The position numbers were made by a program, and so were the translations under genes. A stretch of 64,000 nt of DNA, taken from contig CAZQXD010000014.1 of the NCBI GenBank assembly GCA_964597315.1, forward strand, positions 12,011 through 76,010. Direction: 5' to 3'. The DNA comes from CAZQXD01 sp964597315 (GTDB taxonomy: Bacteria; Pseudomonadota; Gammaproteobacteria; Competibacterales; Competibacteraceae). Positions within the stretch are counted from its first letter, which is position 1, and each line of letters begins with the position of its first letter. The notes beneath the pieces were generated by a model. The model worked only from the letters and a program-made list of their open reading frames with translations. It was not told the origin of the DNA and made no database searches. Below, one piece after another: positions 38,206 to 47,621 of the stretch.

Positions 38206-39678
38206 TTAATCTTCCCGGGTTACCCGCACCAGTTCCTCAAGGGCCGTATCCCCGGCCAGCACCCGGCGTCGGCCATCGTCGCGGATGCTGGAGGTGTGAT
38301 TGCGGGCGTGGCGCTCCAAGGCTTGCTCGCCGCCCCCCTCGTGGATCATGGTCTCCATTTCCGGGTCCACGACCACCAGCTCGAAAATACCGGTGCGACC
38401 CCGGTAGCCGGTCTGGTTGCAGTGTTCGCAGGCTTGGGGAGCATAGAGCGTGGCCGTCGCTCCAGGGCTTAGGCCCAGCACCTGACAGTCGGCATCGCCG
38501 GCGGTGTAGGGCGACTTGCAGGCCGGGCACAGGGTCCGCACCAGGCGCTGGGCCAGCACCCCGATCAGGGAGGAAGACAGCAAAAACGGCTCCACGCCCA
38601 TATCCCGCAGCCGGGTAATAGCCCCCACGGCGCTGTTGGTGTGCAGCGTGGACAACACCAGATGGCCGGTGAGGCTGGCCTGGACGGCGATCTCGGCGGT
38701 TTCCAGGTCGCGTATCTCCCCCACCATCACCACGTCCGGGTCTTGACGGAGGATAGCCCTCAAGCCCCGGGCGAAGCTCATGTCCACCTTGGTATTCACC
38801 TGGGTTTGGCTGATCCCATCCAAATAATATTCGATGGGGTCCTCCACGGTCATGATATTGCGCTTGCAGTCATTGAGCTGGGTTAGCGCGCCATACAGGG
38901 TGGTGGTCTTGCCGGAGCCGGTGGGACCGGTGACCAACAGGATGCCATGGGGGCGCTTGATGAGCCGCTCCAACTGGGCTTCGGAATTTGGCTCCATGCC
39001 CAGATGTTTGAGGTCCAGCCGCCCCTCTCGCTTGTCTAAAAGCCGCAGCACCACCCGCTCCCCATGACCGGTGGGGATGGTGGACACCCGCACATCCACC
39101 GGCCGGCCGGCCACTCGCAGAGAAATCCGCCCATCCTGGGGTAGGCGTTTCTCGGCGATGTCCAGATGGGCCATGACCTTGACCCGGGACACCAACAGCG
39201 GTCCCAGGTTGCGGGGCGGAGTCAGCACCTCCCGCAGCACCCCATCCACCCGAAAGCGCACTTGCAGGCGGTTTTCGAAAGTCTCGATATGGATATCCGA
39301 AGCGTTCTCCTTGATGGCCTCGGTGAGCAGGGCGTTGATCAGTCGGATAATGGGGGCGTCGTCGGCGCTCTCCAAAAGATCCTCGGGTTCCGGTAGGGCC
39401 ATGGCCACCTGGTTGAGGTCCATCTCATCGCCCAAGTCCTCCATCATCCGCGCCGCGTTGGCTCCGTCTCCTTCATAGAAACGGGCCAGCAGGGACTCGA
39501 ACTCCTCGGCGCTCACCGCCCGAGGGGCCAGGGGTCGGCCCAGGTAACGGCGCAGCTCTACCAGGCTGTGGCCAGCCACCCCTGGCCGGTAGACCACCTC
39601 CACCGCCTGGTCCTGTTCTTCCAGGGCCAATACCCCGTGGCGTTTGGCATAGGCGTAAGGAACACGGTATTCGAGCAT
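38206..39678 (-). CDS. gspE: Type II secretion ATPase GspE
   Basis: A 490-residue secretion ATPase. The N-terminal half carries a GspE N2-type domain; the core has the DDAPIIRLINALLTEAIKENA helix, DIHIE, Walker A GPTGSGKTT (near 249-257), the Asp box, VMVGEIRDLETAEIAVQASLTGH and a tetracysteine zinc finger (CPAC...CEHC). It powers pseudopilus assembly in type II secretion. It is the last gene of a gspC-gspD-gspE run and 14 bases after gspD. It converges with the ChaN-PDZ gene. The pilus-assembly paralogue PilB is less likely because of the neighbouring gspC/gspD. Confidence 0.93.
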   Translation of the reverse strand: MLEYRVPYAYAKRHGVLALEEQDQAVEVVYRPGVAGHSLVELRRYLGRPLAPRAVSAEEFESLLARFYEGDGANAARMMEDLGDEMDLNQVAMALPEPEDLLESADDAPIIRLINALLTEAIKENASDIHIETFENRLQVRFRVDGVLREVLTPPRNLGPLLVSRVKVMAHLDIAEKRLPQDGRISLRVAGRPVDVRVSTIPTGHGERVVLRLLDKREGRLDLKHLGMEPNSEAQLERLIKRPHGILLVTGPTGSGKTTTLYGALTQLNDCKRNIMTVEDPIEYYLDGISQTQVNTKVDMSFARGLRAILRQDPDVVMVGEIRDLETAEIAVQASLTGHLVLSTLHTNSAVGAITRLRDMGVEPFLLSSSLIGVLAQRLVRTLCPACKSPYTAGDADCQVLGLSPGATATLYAPQACEHCNQTGYRGRTGIFELVVVDPEMETMIHEGGGEQALERHARNHTSSIRDDGRRRVLAGDTALEELVRVTRED

Positions 39679-39691
39679 GGCGGCGGCTCCG

Positions 39692-41773
39692 TTACTTGTT
39701 GTTGAAGCCCTCGTTGGCGAAGGGCGAGGGGGGCGGCGGCGGCGGTGGCGCGGCGGGGGTCGGCGGCGGCGCGGCCACGGGGGCCGGGACCCGCACGGGA
39801 GCGGCGCCGGTGTCCAGCAGGGAGCCTTGCTCCCGGACCTGCTCCGGTGGCACCAGCACCGGGGTCTGGGTTTCGGGCAGCAGCGCCACTCCCCGCTGGC
39901 GGGCGCGGATCTGCTCGGCGCGGATATAGGAATACTTGCTGTTGGTGTACAGGGTGCCCTGGCTGCTGTCCCGGAGAATCACCGGATGCAGGAACACCAT
40001 CAGATTGCGCTTGGTCTTGGTGGTCTTGCGGAACTTGAACAAATGGCCCAGCACCGGCACATCCCCCAGCCCTGGCACTTTTTGGACGGTTTCGTTGAGC
40101 TGATCGTCGATCAGCCCCCCCAGAACCAGAATTTGGCCGTCTTCCACCAGCACGGTGGTTTTGATGGAACGCTTGTTGGTGATGAGGTCGGAGGCGTCCA
40201 CTGCGGCGCTAGCCAGGCTGGAGACTTCCTGGGAGATTTCCAGCTTGACCGCATTACCCTCGTTGATCTGGGGCTTGATCTTCAGGGTCAGGCCCACATC
40301 CTGGCGCTGGATGGTCTGAAAAGGGTTGCTGGAGGTATCGGTGTCGGTGGTGAAGCTGCCGGTGACGAAGGGCACGTTCTGGCCCACCACGATTTCCGCC
40401 TCCTCGTTGTCCAGGGTCACCAGAGTAGGGGTGGAAAGCACATTACTGTCGGCGTCCCCGGACAGGGCCGAGAGCAAGGCGCCGAAGCGAACGCTGCCCG
40501 ACAAATCGCCAGCCGCCACCACGGCGCCGCTGGGCAGGGTGGCGGGCAGCGTGCCGGACTGTACGGCCGAGGCTACCCCACCCAGGGTGACAGAGGCGCT
40601 GTTGAAGTTGGTGAAGCCCACAACACTGCCATCGCGGCTGCCGTCCACCACCCATTGGATGCCCAACTCGGCGGATTGGTCCGTGGAGATTTCGGCGATC
40701 ACCGCCTCCACCAGCACCTGGGCGCGACGGATGTCCAGTTGACCGATGACCGCTTTAAGGGAGCGGATGGCGTCCGGGGGGGCGGTGACCACCAGGGAAT
40801 TGGTGGCCTCGTCGGCCTGAATATCTATAGCGCCGCCCCCGGTGCGCTGGGCCTGGCCGGGTGTGGCGCCGGCGGCGGTCTGTTCCTGTTCGGCCAGGTT
40901 TTTGCTCACCCCCTGGAGTACCGGCACCAGATCGGTGGCCTTGGCGTAGCGCAGATAAATCACCTGGGTGTTGCCGCCGCTTTCCAGAGGGGTATCCAGG
41001 TGGGCGATCAGCGCCCGCAAGCGCAGCCGGGTGTCCTTATCCCCGGACAGTAGCAGGCTGTTGGTGCGCTCGTCGGCCACCAGCCGGGACGAGGCTACGG
41101 CGGCGGCGGGGTCGTTGCGGCTCTTGCTCTGTTCCAGGGTGGAGAGGAGGCGCGCCACCTCCGAGGCCGAGGCGTGGCGCAGGGGAATGATCTCCACCAG
41201 CTCGTCCGAGGCTCGGTCCACATGTTCGATGATCCTGGCGATGCGATCCACGTTGTTGGACCGGTCAGAGACGATCAATACATTGGTGGGGGCATAGGCC
41301 GCCAAATGACCCTGGGGCGGGATTAAAGGCCGCAGAATGGGCACGATCTGGGCGGCCGAAACGTTTTGGACCTGAATAACCCGAGTCACCACTTGGTCTG
41401 GCTCCACGTTGGGGTCGGCGCCGATGGTGGGTATGTCGTCCTGTTTGGCGTTCACTTCCGGGACGATTTTGATGACCTTGTCCCCAGGGATAGCGGCGAA
41501 ACCGTGTACCGACAAAATGGCCAGGAACACCTCGTAAATTTCAGCCTCTTCCATGGGTTTGGCGGAAATGACCGAAACCCGGGCCTTGACCCGGGGATCG
41601 ACGATGAAATTCTTTCCGGTGATCTCGGAGATGCTGGCGATCAGGGCGGTGATGTCGGCATTGTTGAGATTCAGGGTGACCTTACCCTGGGCGCTGGCTG
41701 GGGGGGCGGCGGCCAAGGTCAGCCACAGCAGCGCCGCCGGGAGGCCGCGCCAGGCCGTGGACCATGCTGTCAT
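39692..41773 (-). CDS. gspD: Type II secretion outer-membrane secretin GspD
   Basis: A 693-residue secretin with a signal peptide (ends PPASA), an N0 domain (VTLNLNNADITALIASISEITGKNFIVD), N1-N3 repeats with the YAPTNVLIVSDRSNNVDRI and VIYLRYAKATDLVPVL elements, and the secretin core with VPGLGDVPVLGHLFKFR and KRNLMVFLHPVIL. The C-terminus is an unusual Pro/Ala-rich tail (PAPVAAPPPTPAAPPPPPPP). The ATG at 41773 has GAGAGG six bases upstream and is preferred over the ATG at 41791. It forms the outer-membrane exit pore. It sits between gspC and gspE. Confidence 0.94.
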   Translation of the reverse strand: MTAWSTAWRGLPAALLWLTLAAAPPASAQGKVTLNLNNADITALIASISEITGKNFIVDPRVKARVSVISAKPMEEAEIYEVFLAILSVHGFAAIPGDKVIKIVPEVNAKQDDIPTIGADPNVEPDQVVTRVIQVQNVSAAQIVPILRPLIPPQGHLAAYAPTNVLIVSDRSNNVDRIARIIEHVDRASDELVEIIPLRHASASEVARLLSTLEQSKSRNDPAAAVASSRLVADERTNSLLLSGDKDTRLRLRALIAHLDTPLESGGNTQVIYLRYAKATDLVPVLQGVSKNLAEQEQTAAGATPGQAQRTGGGAIDIQADEATNSLVVTAPPDAIRSLKAVIGQLDIRRAQVLVEAVIAEISTDQSAELGIQWVVDGSRDGSVVGFTNFNSASVTLGGVASAVQSGTLPATLPSGAVVAAGDLSGSVRFGALLSALSGDADSNVLSTPTLVTLDNEEAEIVVGQNVPFVTGSFTTDTDTSSNPFQTIQRQDVGLTLKIKPQINEGNAVKLEISQEVSSLASAAVDASDLITNKRSIKTTVLVEDGQILVLGGLIDDQLNETVQKVPGLGDVPVLGHLFKFRKTTKTKRNLMVFLHPVILRDSSQGTLYTNSKYSYIRAEQIRARQRGVALLPETQTPVLVPPEQVREQGSLLDTGAAPVRVPAPVAAPPPTPAAPPPPPPPSPFANEGFNNK

Positions 41774-41793
41774 GGGGAACCTCTCATTCACGT

Positions 41794-42744
41794 TTAAGGG
41801 GGGCCAATCTGAAAGCTCATGGGAATTTCAGCGCCGTTGCGCTGAATGCGCACGGACACTTGCTCGGCGGCGAACAGGTCCTGAAGCACGGCAAAGCCCT
41901 TGGCCGGGTCATCAATGCGGATGCCGTTGACTTCAGTGAGTACATCGCCGCCTCGCAGACCTAGTCGGCGCAACAAGCGCCGATCCCGCCCCGGGCGTAG
42001 CCGGAAGCCTACGAACTGGCCGTTTTCCACATAGGGGTCGATAAATGCCAGATCCTGAAGAGTATCTGGATCGGTGACCGCAGCTTCCCGGAAGCGGCTA
42101 GCGATGGCGGTGGCGTCAATAACCCCGCCCGGCGCCGCGCCCGCCTGAGGAGCGCGGGTCGCTCGACTCGGTGGCGGCGGGCCGCCCAGGCCAGGCAGGG
42201 CGGCCGGCTTAGTCCCCGACAGGAACTCCCCGGACTTAGGCAGGCTGAGCGTCTCCAGCCGATCTCCCCGGGCCAGCACCACTTTGTCTTTGTGGACTTC
42301 CCGCAAGACCACGCCAGCGGCGGCCCCTTGCAGTTCCTCGCCAAGGACATAAGCCAGCTTGTCTCCGGCGCCCTCGATCAGGGCCATGGGCCGCCCACCG
42401 TCCTCGGCGAAAAACACCCCCATGAGGGTGAGCGCGAGGCGGGTTTCCGGCGCCGCCGAGGGCGGGGGTGGGGGTGGTGTGGTGGAGGCAGCCAGGCTTC
42501 TTTCACCAAACAGGTGCCAATCCGCCACTTGGTCGTAATCGGTGACCGAGACGCTGGGACCGGCCTGCTCCGCGACCAAACCTGGCTGGGAAACGCCTGG
42601 GGTGGTCAGGGGGGGCGGCGGCAGGGGGATCAGCCGCCAGCTCAAGCGGGCCAGTTCATAGGACAGCAACAGGGCCAGCAGCACATTAACGGGAAGCGCG
42701 AGTTTGGCCAGGAGTTCGGGGCGGATATTCACGAACCAGTGCAT
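41794..42744 (-). CDS. gspC: Type II secretion inner-membrane protein GspC with PDZ domain
   Basis: A 316-residue protein with one N-terminal membrane segment (LALPVNVLLALLLSYELARL), a periplasmic homology region (VADWHLFGERSLAA, then LALTLMGVFFAEDGGRPMALIEGA) that binds the secretin, a proline-rich linker and a C-terminal PDZ domain (GFRLRPGRDRRLLRRLGLRG, then DVLTEVNGIRIDDP). The order of motifs is that of GspC. It couples the inner-membrane platform to GspD. The ATG at 42744 directly follows AAGGA; a TTG at 42759 would add five residues. It overlaps no gene and is the first of the three gsp genes here. Confidence 0.9.
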   Translation of the reverse strand: MHWFVNIRPELLAKLALPVNVLLALLLSYELARLSWRLIPLPPPPLTTPGVSQPGLVAEQAGPSVSVTDYDQVADWHLFGERSLAASTTPPPPPPSAAPETRLALTLMGVFFAEDGGRPMALIEGAGDKLAYVLGEELQGAAAGVVLREVHKDKVVLARGDRLETLSLPKSGEFLSGTKPAALPGLGGPPPPSRATRAPQAGAAPGGVIDATAIASRFREAAVTDPDTLQDLAFIDPYVENGQFVGFRLRPGRDRRLLRRLGLRGGDVLTEVNGIRIDDPAKGFAVLQDLFAAEQVSVRIQRNGAEIPMSFQIGPP

Positions 42745-42837
42745 TCCTTCCGCAAGCAAGGGCTGCCCGGGATGTCAGGGGATGGTTGCAAGCGTGGGAG
42801 CTTAACAGAAATGCCCCACGGGCGTAATCCTCGCCGG

Positions 42838-45051
42838 TCAAGGTCCCAGGCCCGCTAAGGGTCGGGCCGGCAGGCGGGTGCCGAAATGGGAGTTGCGCAT
42901 GAAGTCCGCCCAAATCGTGGCCGGCAGCCCGCCGCCGGTCACCCCGCGCATGGGCTGGTTGTCGTCGTTGCCCACCCATACCCCGGCGGTGAGATGGGCC
43001 GAAAAGCCCACGAACCAGGCGTCCCGGTGTTGCTGGGTGGTGCCGGTCTTGCCCGCCACCCGGTAATGACCTAGGGGGGCTTTGACCGCCTGGCCGGTAC
43101 CTCGGTCCACGACGGCGGTCAGCAGATCGTTGAGTTGGGCCAAATGGACGGATTGCACCACTTGGGGCGCTGAAGGCGGATCGCGCCAATACAAAATCGT
43201 GCCTAGTTTGTCGCGGATGCCCGTCAGCAGGTAGGGTTTCATAGTGTGGCCCCCATTGGCAAAGACGCCGTAAACGGCGGTGATGTCCAGTAGCGATCCC
43301 TCGCAGGTGCCCAGGGCCAGCCCCGGCTGATCGGGCAGTTCGGAATGCAGGCCCAGCCGCCGGGCGGTGTTGATCACCCAGGGCCGACCCACGGACTCCT
43401 GGAGCCGCACTGCGGCGGTGTTCACGGAGTCGGCGAGGGCGTCGCGCAGGGTGAGGTGGGCCGGGTATTCTCCGTCGGCGTTGCGGGGGGCGTAGCCGTC
43501 GATGGTCACGGGCAAACCGGAGATGGCGGAATCTGGCGTCCAGCCGTTTTCCAGGGCGGCCAGATAGACGATGGGCTTGAACACCGAACCGAGCTGGCGG
43601 CGGGTGTCCATGGCGTGATTCAGGGTGCTGCGGGCGCGGTCCGCCGAACCCACCATGGCCCGCACCGCCCCGTCCGGTCCCAGGGCCACCAGGGCAGCCT
43701 CGGTGGCGTCCAGGCGGGGACCGACCCGGCCCAAATTGCGCTTGACCGCCAGTTCGGCATAGACCTGCAACTCCGGGTCGATGCTGGATACCACCGTGAG
43801 CAGGCCGTCCCGGTCGGCGGCGTGGGCGCGAATCTCCCCGCGCAGGGCGTCTAAGATCGCCATATGATCCACGGTACGCAGCCGCCGGGACCCCATGCGT
43901 ACTCCGGGCACCCGATCCGGGGGCGTCGGCAGCACCCCCCGGGCCTGCATATCATTGAGTACCGAGCGAGCATGGCGTAGGGCGGTTTCTTTGTGGCGCA
44001 GGTAATTGCGGGCCTCGGGGGCGGGAATGCTGCCCACCAGGATGGCCGCCTCCATGATGTTCAGGTCTTTGGCCCGTTTGCGAAAATATTTGCGGGCGGC
44101 GGTCTCCACGCCATTGGTGCCCCGGCCAAAGTAGATACGATTTAGGTACATCTCCAGCAGCTTATCCTTGGAGAAGGTCAGCTCCAGCTTCACCGCCAGG
44201 GCTAGTTCCTTAAACTTGCGGTGCAGGCTGCGCTCCGGAGAGAACAGGATATTCTTGGCCAGTTGCTGGGTAAGGGTGCTGCCCCCGGACCGGCCCGTCC
44301 CGGTGAGATGATGAACCACAGCCCGGCCCAGGCCGATAATGTCCACCCCCCAATGGTCGTAAAAACGTCGATCCTCTCGGGTCAGCAGGGCGTCCACCAG
44401 ATGTTTGGGCATGTCCTCGAAGCTGATCTGCAGGTTGGAGATTACTTCCCGAAAGCGCAGTTCATCCCCTTGTTTTTCCACCTTGATGGTCAAATTGTTG
44501 GCCAGTTTCTCCAATTGCACCAGGTCCGGCAGGGTCAGAATCAGCCAGCCGAAATAGGCTAATCCGGTCAGCGCCGCCGCCAGCACCACTCGGCGCAGGC
44601 CCCGGCGCTTGGCCCCAGACGTAGGGGGCGGCGAGGGCTGGATCCAGCCCTTGCGGCCCAGGGCGGTTTCCAAATCCTGGAGACAGGTGTCCAGCTCTCG
44701 GGCGGACTGATTCAGGCGTTCGACCCGGTTTTCGGAACGGGGGGACCGGCGCGACCCCCTAAGCCAGCTCGGACCCGGCAGCCCGGCCAGGGTCCGCAGC
44801 CGCTGGCCCCGCTCCCCGGCCTGCTCCAGGCGGGTCTCCAGGTCCATAAGCCGACGGTCGACCTCCTCGGCGCGGCGGCGGGCCTCGGCCAGTTGTCCGG
44901 CCAAGTCCCGAACCACCCGGTCCTTGCCGGTGGCCCAGTCCCATAAGCGGGTCAGAAAGCCGGTATCGGTGGATTGTGGTTGATCGTTCAAGGTCCCATC
45001 AAACCGGTTGGAAGAACCCCGAGCATGGCTAAAAAGACCGCTGGCCGTCAA
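42838..45051 (-). CDS. Bifunctional penicillin-binding protein (class A, PBP1-type)
   Basis: A 737-residue class A PBP with a cytoplasmic N-terminal coiled coil (about 50-130) and one membrane segment (VVLAAALTGLAYFGWLIL). The glycosyltransferase domain shows the EDRRFYDHWGVD catalytic motif, GGSTLTQQLAKN and the NRIYFGRGTNGVETAARKYF loop. The transpeptidase shows the SxxK site GSVFKP, SVN and KTGTT. It polymerises and cross-links peptidoglycan. The coiled coil is unusually long for PBP1B. The start is uncertain: TTG at 45051 and another TTG near 44991 are the only early candidates, and neither has a good ribosome-binding site. It lies upstream of gspC in the same direction. Confidence 0.9.
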   Translation of the reverse strand: MTASGLFSHARGSSNRFDGTLNDQPQSTDTGFLTRLWDWATGKDRVVRDLAGQLAEARRRAEEVDRRLMDLETRLEQAGERGQRLRTLAGLPGPSWLRGSRRSPRSENRVERLNQSARELDTCLQDLETALGRKGWIQPSPPPTSGAKRRGLRRVVLAAALTGLAYFGWLILTLPDLVQLEKLANNLTIKVEKQGDELRFREVISNLQISFEDMPKHLVDALLTREDRRFYDHWGVDIIGLGRAVVHHLTGTGRSGGSTLTQQLAKNILFSPERSLHRKFKELALAVKLELTFSKDKLLEMYLNRIYFGRGTNGVETAARKYFRKRAKDLNIMEAAILVGSIPAPEARNYLRHKETALRHARSVLNDMQARGVLPTPPDRVPGVRMGSRRLRTVDHMAILDALRGEIRAHAADRDGLLTVVSSIDPELQVYAELAVKRNLGRVGPRLDATEAALVALGPDGAVRAMVGSADRARSTLNHAMDTRRQLGSVFKPIVYLAALENGWTPDSAISGLPVTIDGYAPRNADGEYPAHLTLRDALADSVNTAAVRLQESVGRPWVINTARRLGLHSELPDQPGLALGTCEGSLLDITAVYGVFANGGHTMKPYLLTGIRDKLGTILYWRDPPSAPQVVQSVHLAQLNDLLTAVVDRGTGQAVKAPLGHYRVAGKTGTTQQHRDAWFVGFSAHLTAGVWVGNDDNQPMRGVTGGGLPATIWADFMRNSHFGTRLPARPLAGLGP

Positions 45052-45096
45052 ATTATCGTCGCTATCGGGGTGCTTGCCGTCGGTCGCGCGGCCCGA

Positions 45097-47514
45097 TCAA
45101 TCCGCCGCAGACCGGATGGGGGGCGGTGTGGCCACGCCCCCTGCATTGGCCTGGCGCCAGGCCGCCCAGGGGTCGGAGCGTGGGCGGGGCGGTGGGCGTT
45201 GGGGCAGGGGTATAATTCGGTCGGCGGTCCACAGCCCCAAGGCCAGGGTGGCCACAAGCCCTGCTTGGACCACGATCCAGCGTCCAAACAGCGCCCACTG
45301 CCCTAGCAGTTGATCCCGGTCGGGACCGAGTAGGAACTGGGTTCCCGAAAACACCCGGCCGTATTTTCGCACCTGGTCTTCCATGCCCAAGTCCAACAGC
45401 CACCACCCCAGGGGCAGCGCCGCGATACTCAACGCCACCGCCCCCAGCCGACGGAGGCCGCCCAAGGCCGGGTGGATCAGCAGCATGGCGTTGGCGCAGA
45501 GCAGCATCAATAGCCCATACAGATACCCCCCGCCGCCCCAGCCGAAAGTCCCATCCCGGGCAATGAGTTCATTGAGATTGTCGGTGGACGACCAGTCGAA
45601 GGCGATGGCCTTGCACAGCCAATACCAGGGCAGGGCCGACACCACCAGCCAGGCCAGGCGGGCGTCGATGCGGGGCTGACGGCTAAGGACGTAGAGCAGC
45701 GCCAGGGTTATCACCAGGGGGCCAAACAGGGCCGTAAAGCGGACATACCGCTCCACGGCGCCGATGAGTTCCGGCGCATCCATGGCCAGAAACACCCGCC
45801 GCGCCGTCTCTCCCCAAATATCCCGCTGGGTCACCCACCAGAGCAAATTCGAGGAACCGGCAATATCGGCGATACTTTCGCCGGTGACGCTAGCCATCAG
45901 CAGCAACAACTCGATACCGCAAACCCCCAGCACCAAGGCTGGCAACAGCAGATAGGGGTAGGCGGATCGGCTTAAGATCCAGCCCGCCAGGCCAGCGCCG
46001 GTCCCCAGCCAGAGCAGGGCCAGGGCGAACAGAAACAGAAACGGCGGCGCTCCGCCCCAAAGAAACAACTCCCGGACATTGTAGGGAATCCCAGGCAGCC
46101 TCAGCAGAACAAACAACGTCAGGGTGACCAGTACGCAGAAGCCCAGCCCAGGGAGCAGCCTCTGGATCGTTCTCTTGTCTCCGGGGTCGGGGGCTGGAAC
46201 GGCCCATGTTGGAGTCGGAGCCGAAGTTGCAGCCGGAGTCGGAGTCGGAGTCGGAGTTGATGCTGGTGCTGGTGCTGGTGCTGGTGCTGGTGCTGGGGCC
46301 GGGGCGTGCGGATGGTATGCCTCGGCCCGTGGCCCGGTAGCCCGGGGCCTGGCGGCCCGCCGGTGTTCCATGGAGGCTTGCCGTGGAGCGCCTCGGAACA
46401 CAGCCTGCCGGGTCGGCAGCAGATGCGCCAGAAATACGCCGCATAGGATCACCAGCAAGGGGTCGCCGAGGCCGCCGCTGCGCCCCACCAGCAGGGTCTG
46501 GATCATTTCCAAAACGCCCACCAGGATCGCCAGGCCCACACTGGCCCAGCCCACCCGGGCATCATCCAGCCATAACAGCCAGAGTACGGCGGCGTAGAGG
46601 GTCAGGTTGGCGGCCGCCTCCCGGGCGTTGTCCAGCATATTGCCTTCCAGCAGTCCAGCGAAGGGACGCCAGTCGAAGTCCGCTGGCAGACTGCGCAATC
46701 GAAACGGCATCAGCGCGGCCAGGGTGTAAACCGCCAGCAGCAGCAACAGCAATGTCCGGCCCCGCCCCGGCTCCGGCCACCGGGCTAGGAGCATCCAGGC
46801 TAGAGTCCCGCCACCCAGGCCCACCACCGCCGATAGGTCCAAGGTCAAATGAACGATCAGCACCTTGCCACCCAATACCAGCAAGGCGACCGCAGGCAGC
46901 CAGAACAACGCGGCCCGTTCCCCCCATAAGGCGGCCAGCAGCCGTCCCGCCAACACCGCCCCTATCCCGTGCCTCAAGGCATCAAGCCAAACCAGGCGCG
47001 GCTCGTACAGCAGCGGTTTAAGGCTGTGCTTGACGCTTTGCCAGTCTAGGGACGGCACCAGGGGCAGCAGTTCAAAGGCCAGCCAGCAAACCAATATCGC
47101 CAGTGGCGCGGCGCGTTCGGCAATGGGCGACTGACGGGGGTGGAAATGCTGTCCCAGCAAGGCCAGCCCCAGGGCCATGCCCAGCCCGACGCCAGCCATG
47201 TTCCAGATGACATCCCCTAGCACCGGCACCCGACTGGGCAGATAAATCTGGGCCACCTGTAAACCCAAACTCAGGGCGAATCCGAAGAGCAGCACCAACA
47301 CTCGTGCTGCCGTGGATCTGAAAACAGCGCTGCCGATCAGCCCCAAGGGCAAAAACAACGCTATATTGCCGAGAATGTCTCCCCGGGAGCTGAAAAACTC
47401 AAAATTGCTCAGCAGCTTGCTAAGCTCACCCGCCGGGTCTAAGGGGGTCGCGAAATCGAAAGGGTACAGTGACCCGTAGGTAATCAGCGCCGCCACCACT
47501 ATCAGATAAAGCAT
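45097..47514 (-). CDS. Large VanZ-like multi-spanning membrane protein
   Basis: An 805-residue polytopic protein. Residues 1-120 carry a VanZ-like domain (YGSLYPFDFATPLDPAGELS, DILGNIALFLPLGLIG, IWNMAGVGLGMALG). A second set of segments (about 130-380) again contains YTLAALMPFRLRSLP and LEMIQTLLVGRSGGLGDPLL, so the VanZ-like module seems duplicated. A cytosolic or periplasmic Ala-Pro-rich linker made of hexamer repeats follows, then eight or so further segments. VanZ relatives confer teicoplanin resistance or bind lipids and phospholipid modifiers; the substrate here is unknown. The ATG at 47514 with CGGGAG upstream is chosen; the reading frame extends further but into the MFS gene. Confidence 0.75.
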   Translation of the reverse strand: MLYLIVVAALITYGSLYPFDFATPLDPAGELSKLLSNFEFFSSRGDILGNIALFLPLGLIGSAVFRSTAARVLVLLFGFALSLGLQVAQIYLPSRVPVLGDVIWNMAGVGLGMALGLALLGQHFHPRQSPIAERAAPLAILVCWLAFELLPLVPSLDWQSVKHSLKPLLYEPRLVWLDALRHGIGAVLAGRLLAALWGERAALFWLPAVALLVLGGKVLIVHLTLDLSAVVGLGGGTLAWMLLARWPEPGRGRTLLLLLLAVYTLAALMPFRLRSLPADFDWRPFAGLLEGNMLDNAREAAANLTLYAAVLWLLWLDDARVGWASVGLAILVGVLEMIQTLLVGRSGGLGDPLLVILCGVFLAHLLPTRQAVFRGAPRQASMEHRRAARPRATGPRAEAYHPHAPAPAPAPAPAPAPASTPTPTPTPAATSAPTPTWAVPAPDPGDKRTIQRLLPGLGFCVLVTLTLFVLLRLPGIPYNVRELFLWGGAPPFLFLFALALLWLGTGAGLAGWILSRSAYPYLLLPALVLGVCGIELLLLMASVTGESIADIAGSSNLLWWVTQRDIWGETARRVFLAMDAPELIGAVERYVRFTALFGPLVITLALLYVLSRQPRIDARLAWLVVSALPWYWLCKAIAFDWSSTDNLNELIARDGTFGWGGGGYLYGLLMLLCANAMLLIHPALGGLRRLGAVALSIAALPLGWWLLDLGMEDQVRKYGRVFSGTQFLLGPDRDQLLGQWALFGRWIVVQAGLVATLALGLWTADRIIPLPQRPPPRPRSDPWAAWRQANAGGVATPPPIRSAAD
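46235..46296 (-). repeat. Hexamer repeats in the VanZ-like gene linker
   Basis: On the + strand three GGAGTC units plus GGAGTT (46235-46258) are followed by six perfect TGCTGG units (46261-46296). On the coding strand they specify a Pro/Thr and Pro/Ala run in the linker between membrane blocks. All units are in frame, so slippage changes length only. Confidence 0.88.
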
Positions 47515-47621
47515 CAGCGTTTTTGCTCCCGCCGGGGTCCCATGGCGCCCGGCCTGTTTGGGCGTGGTCGGCTTTACGGGCGCCCGGACCCCAAGCCACC
47601 GATTAATTGTCCCGCCTGGAA

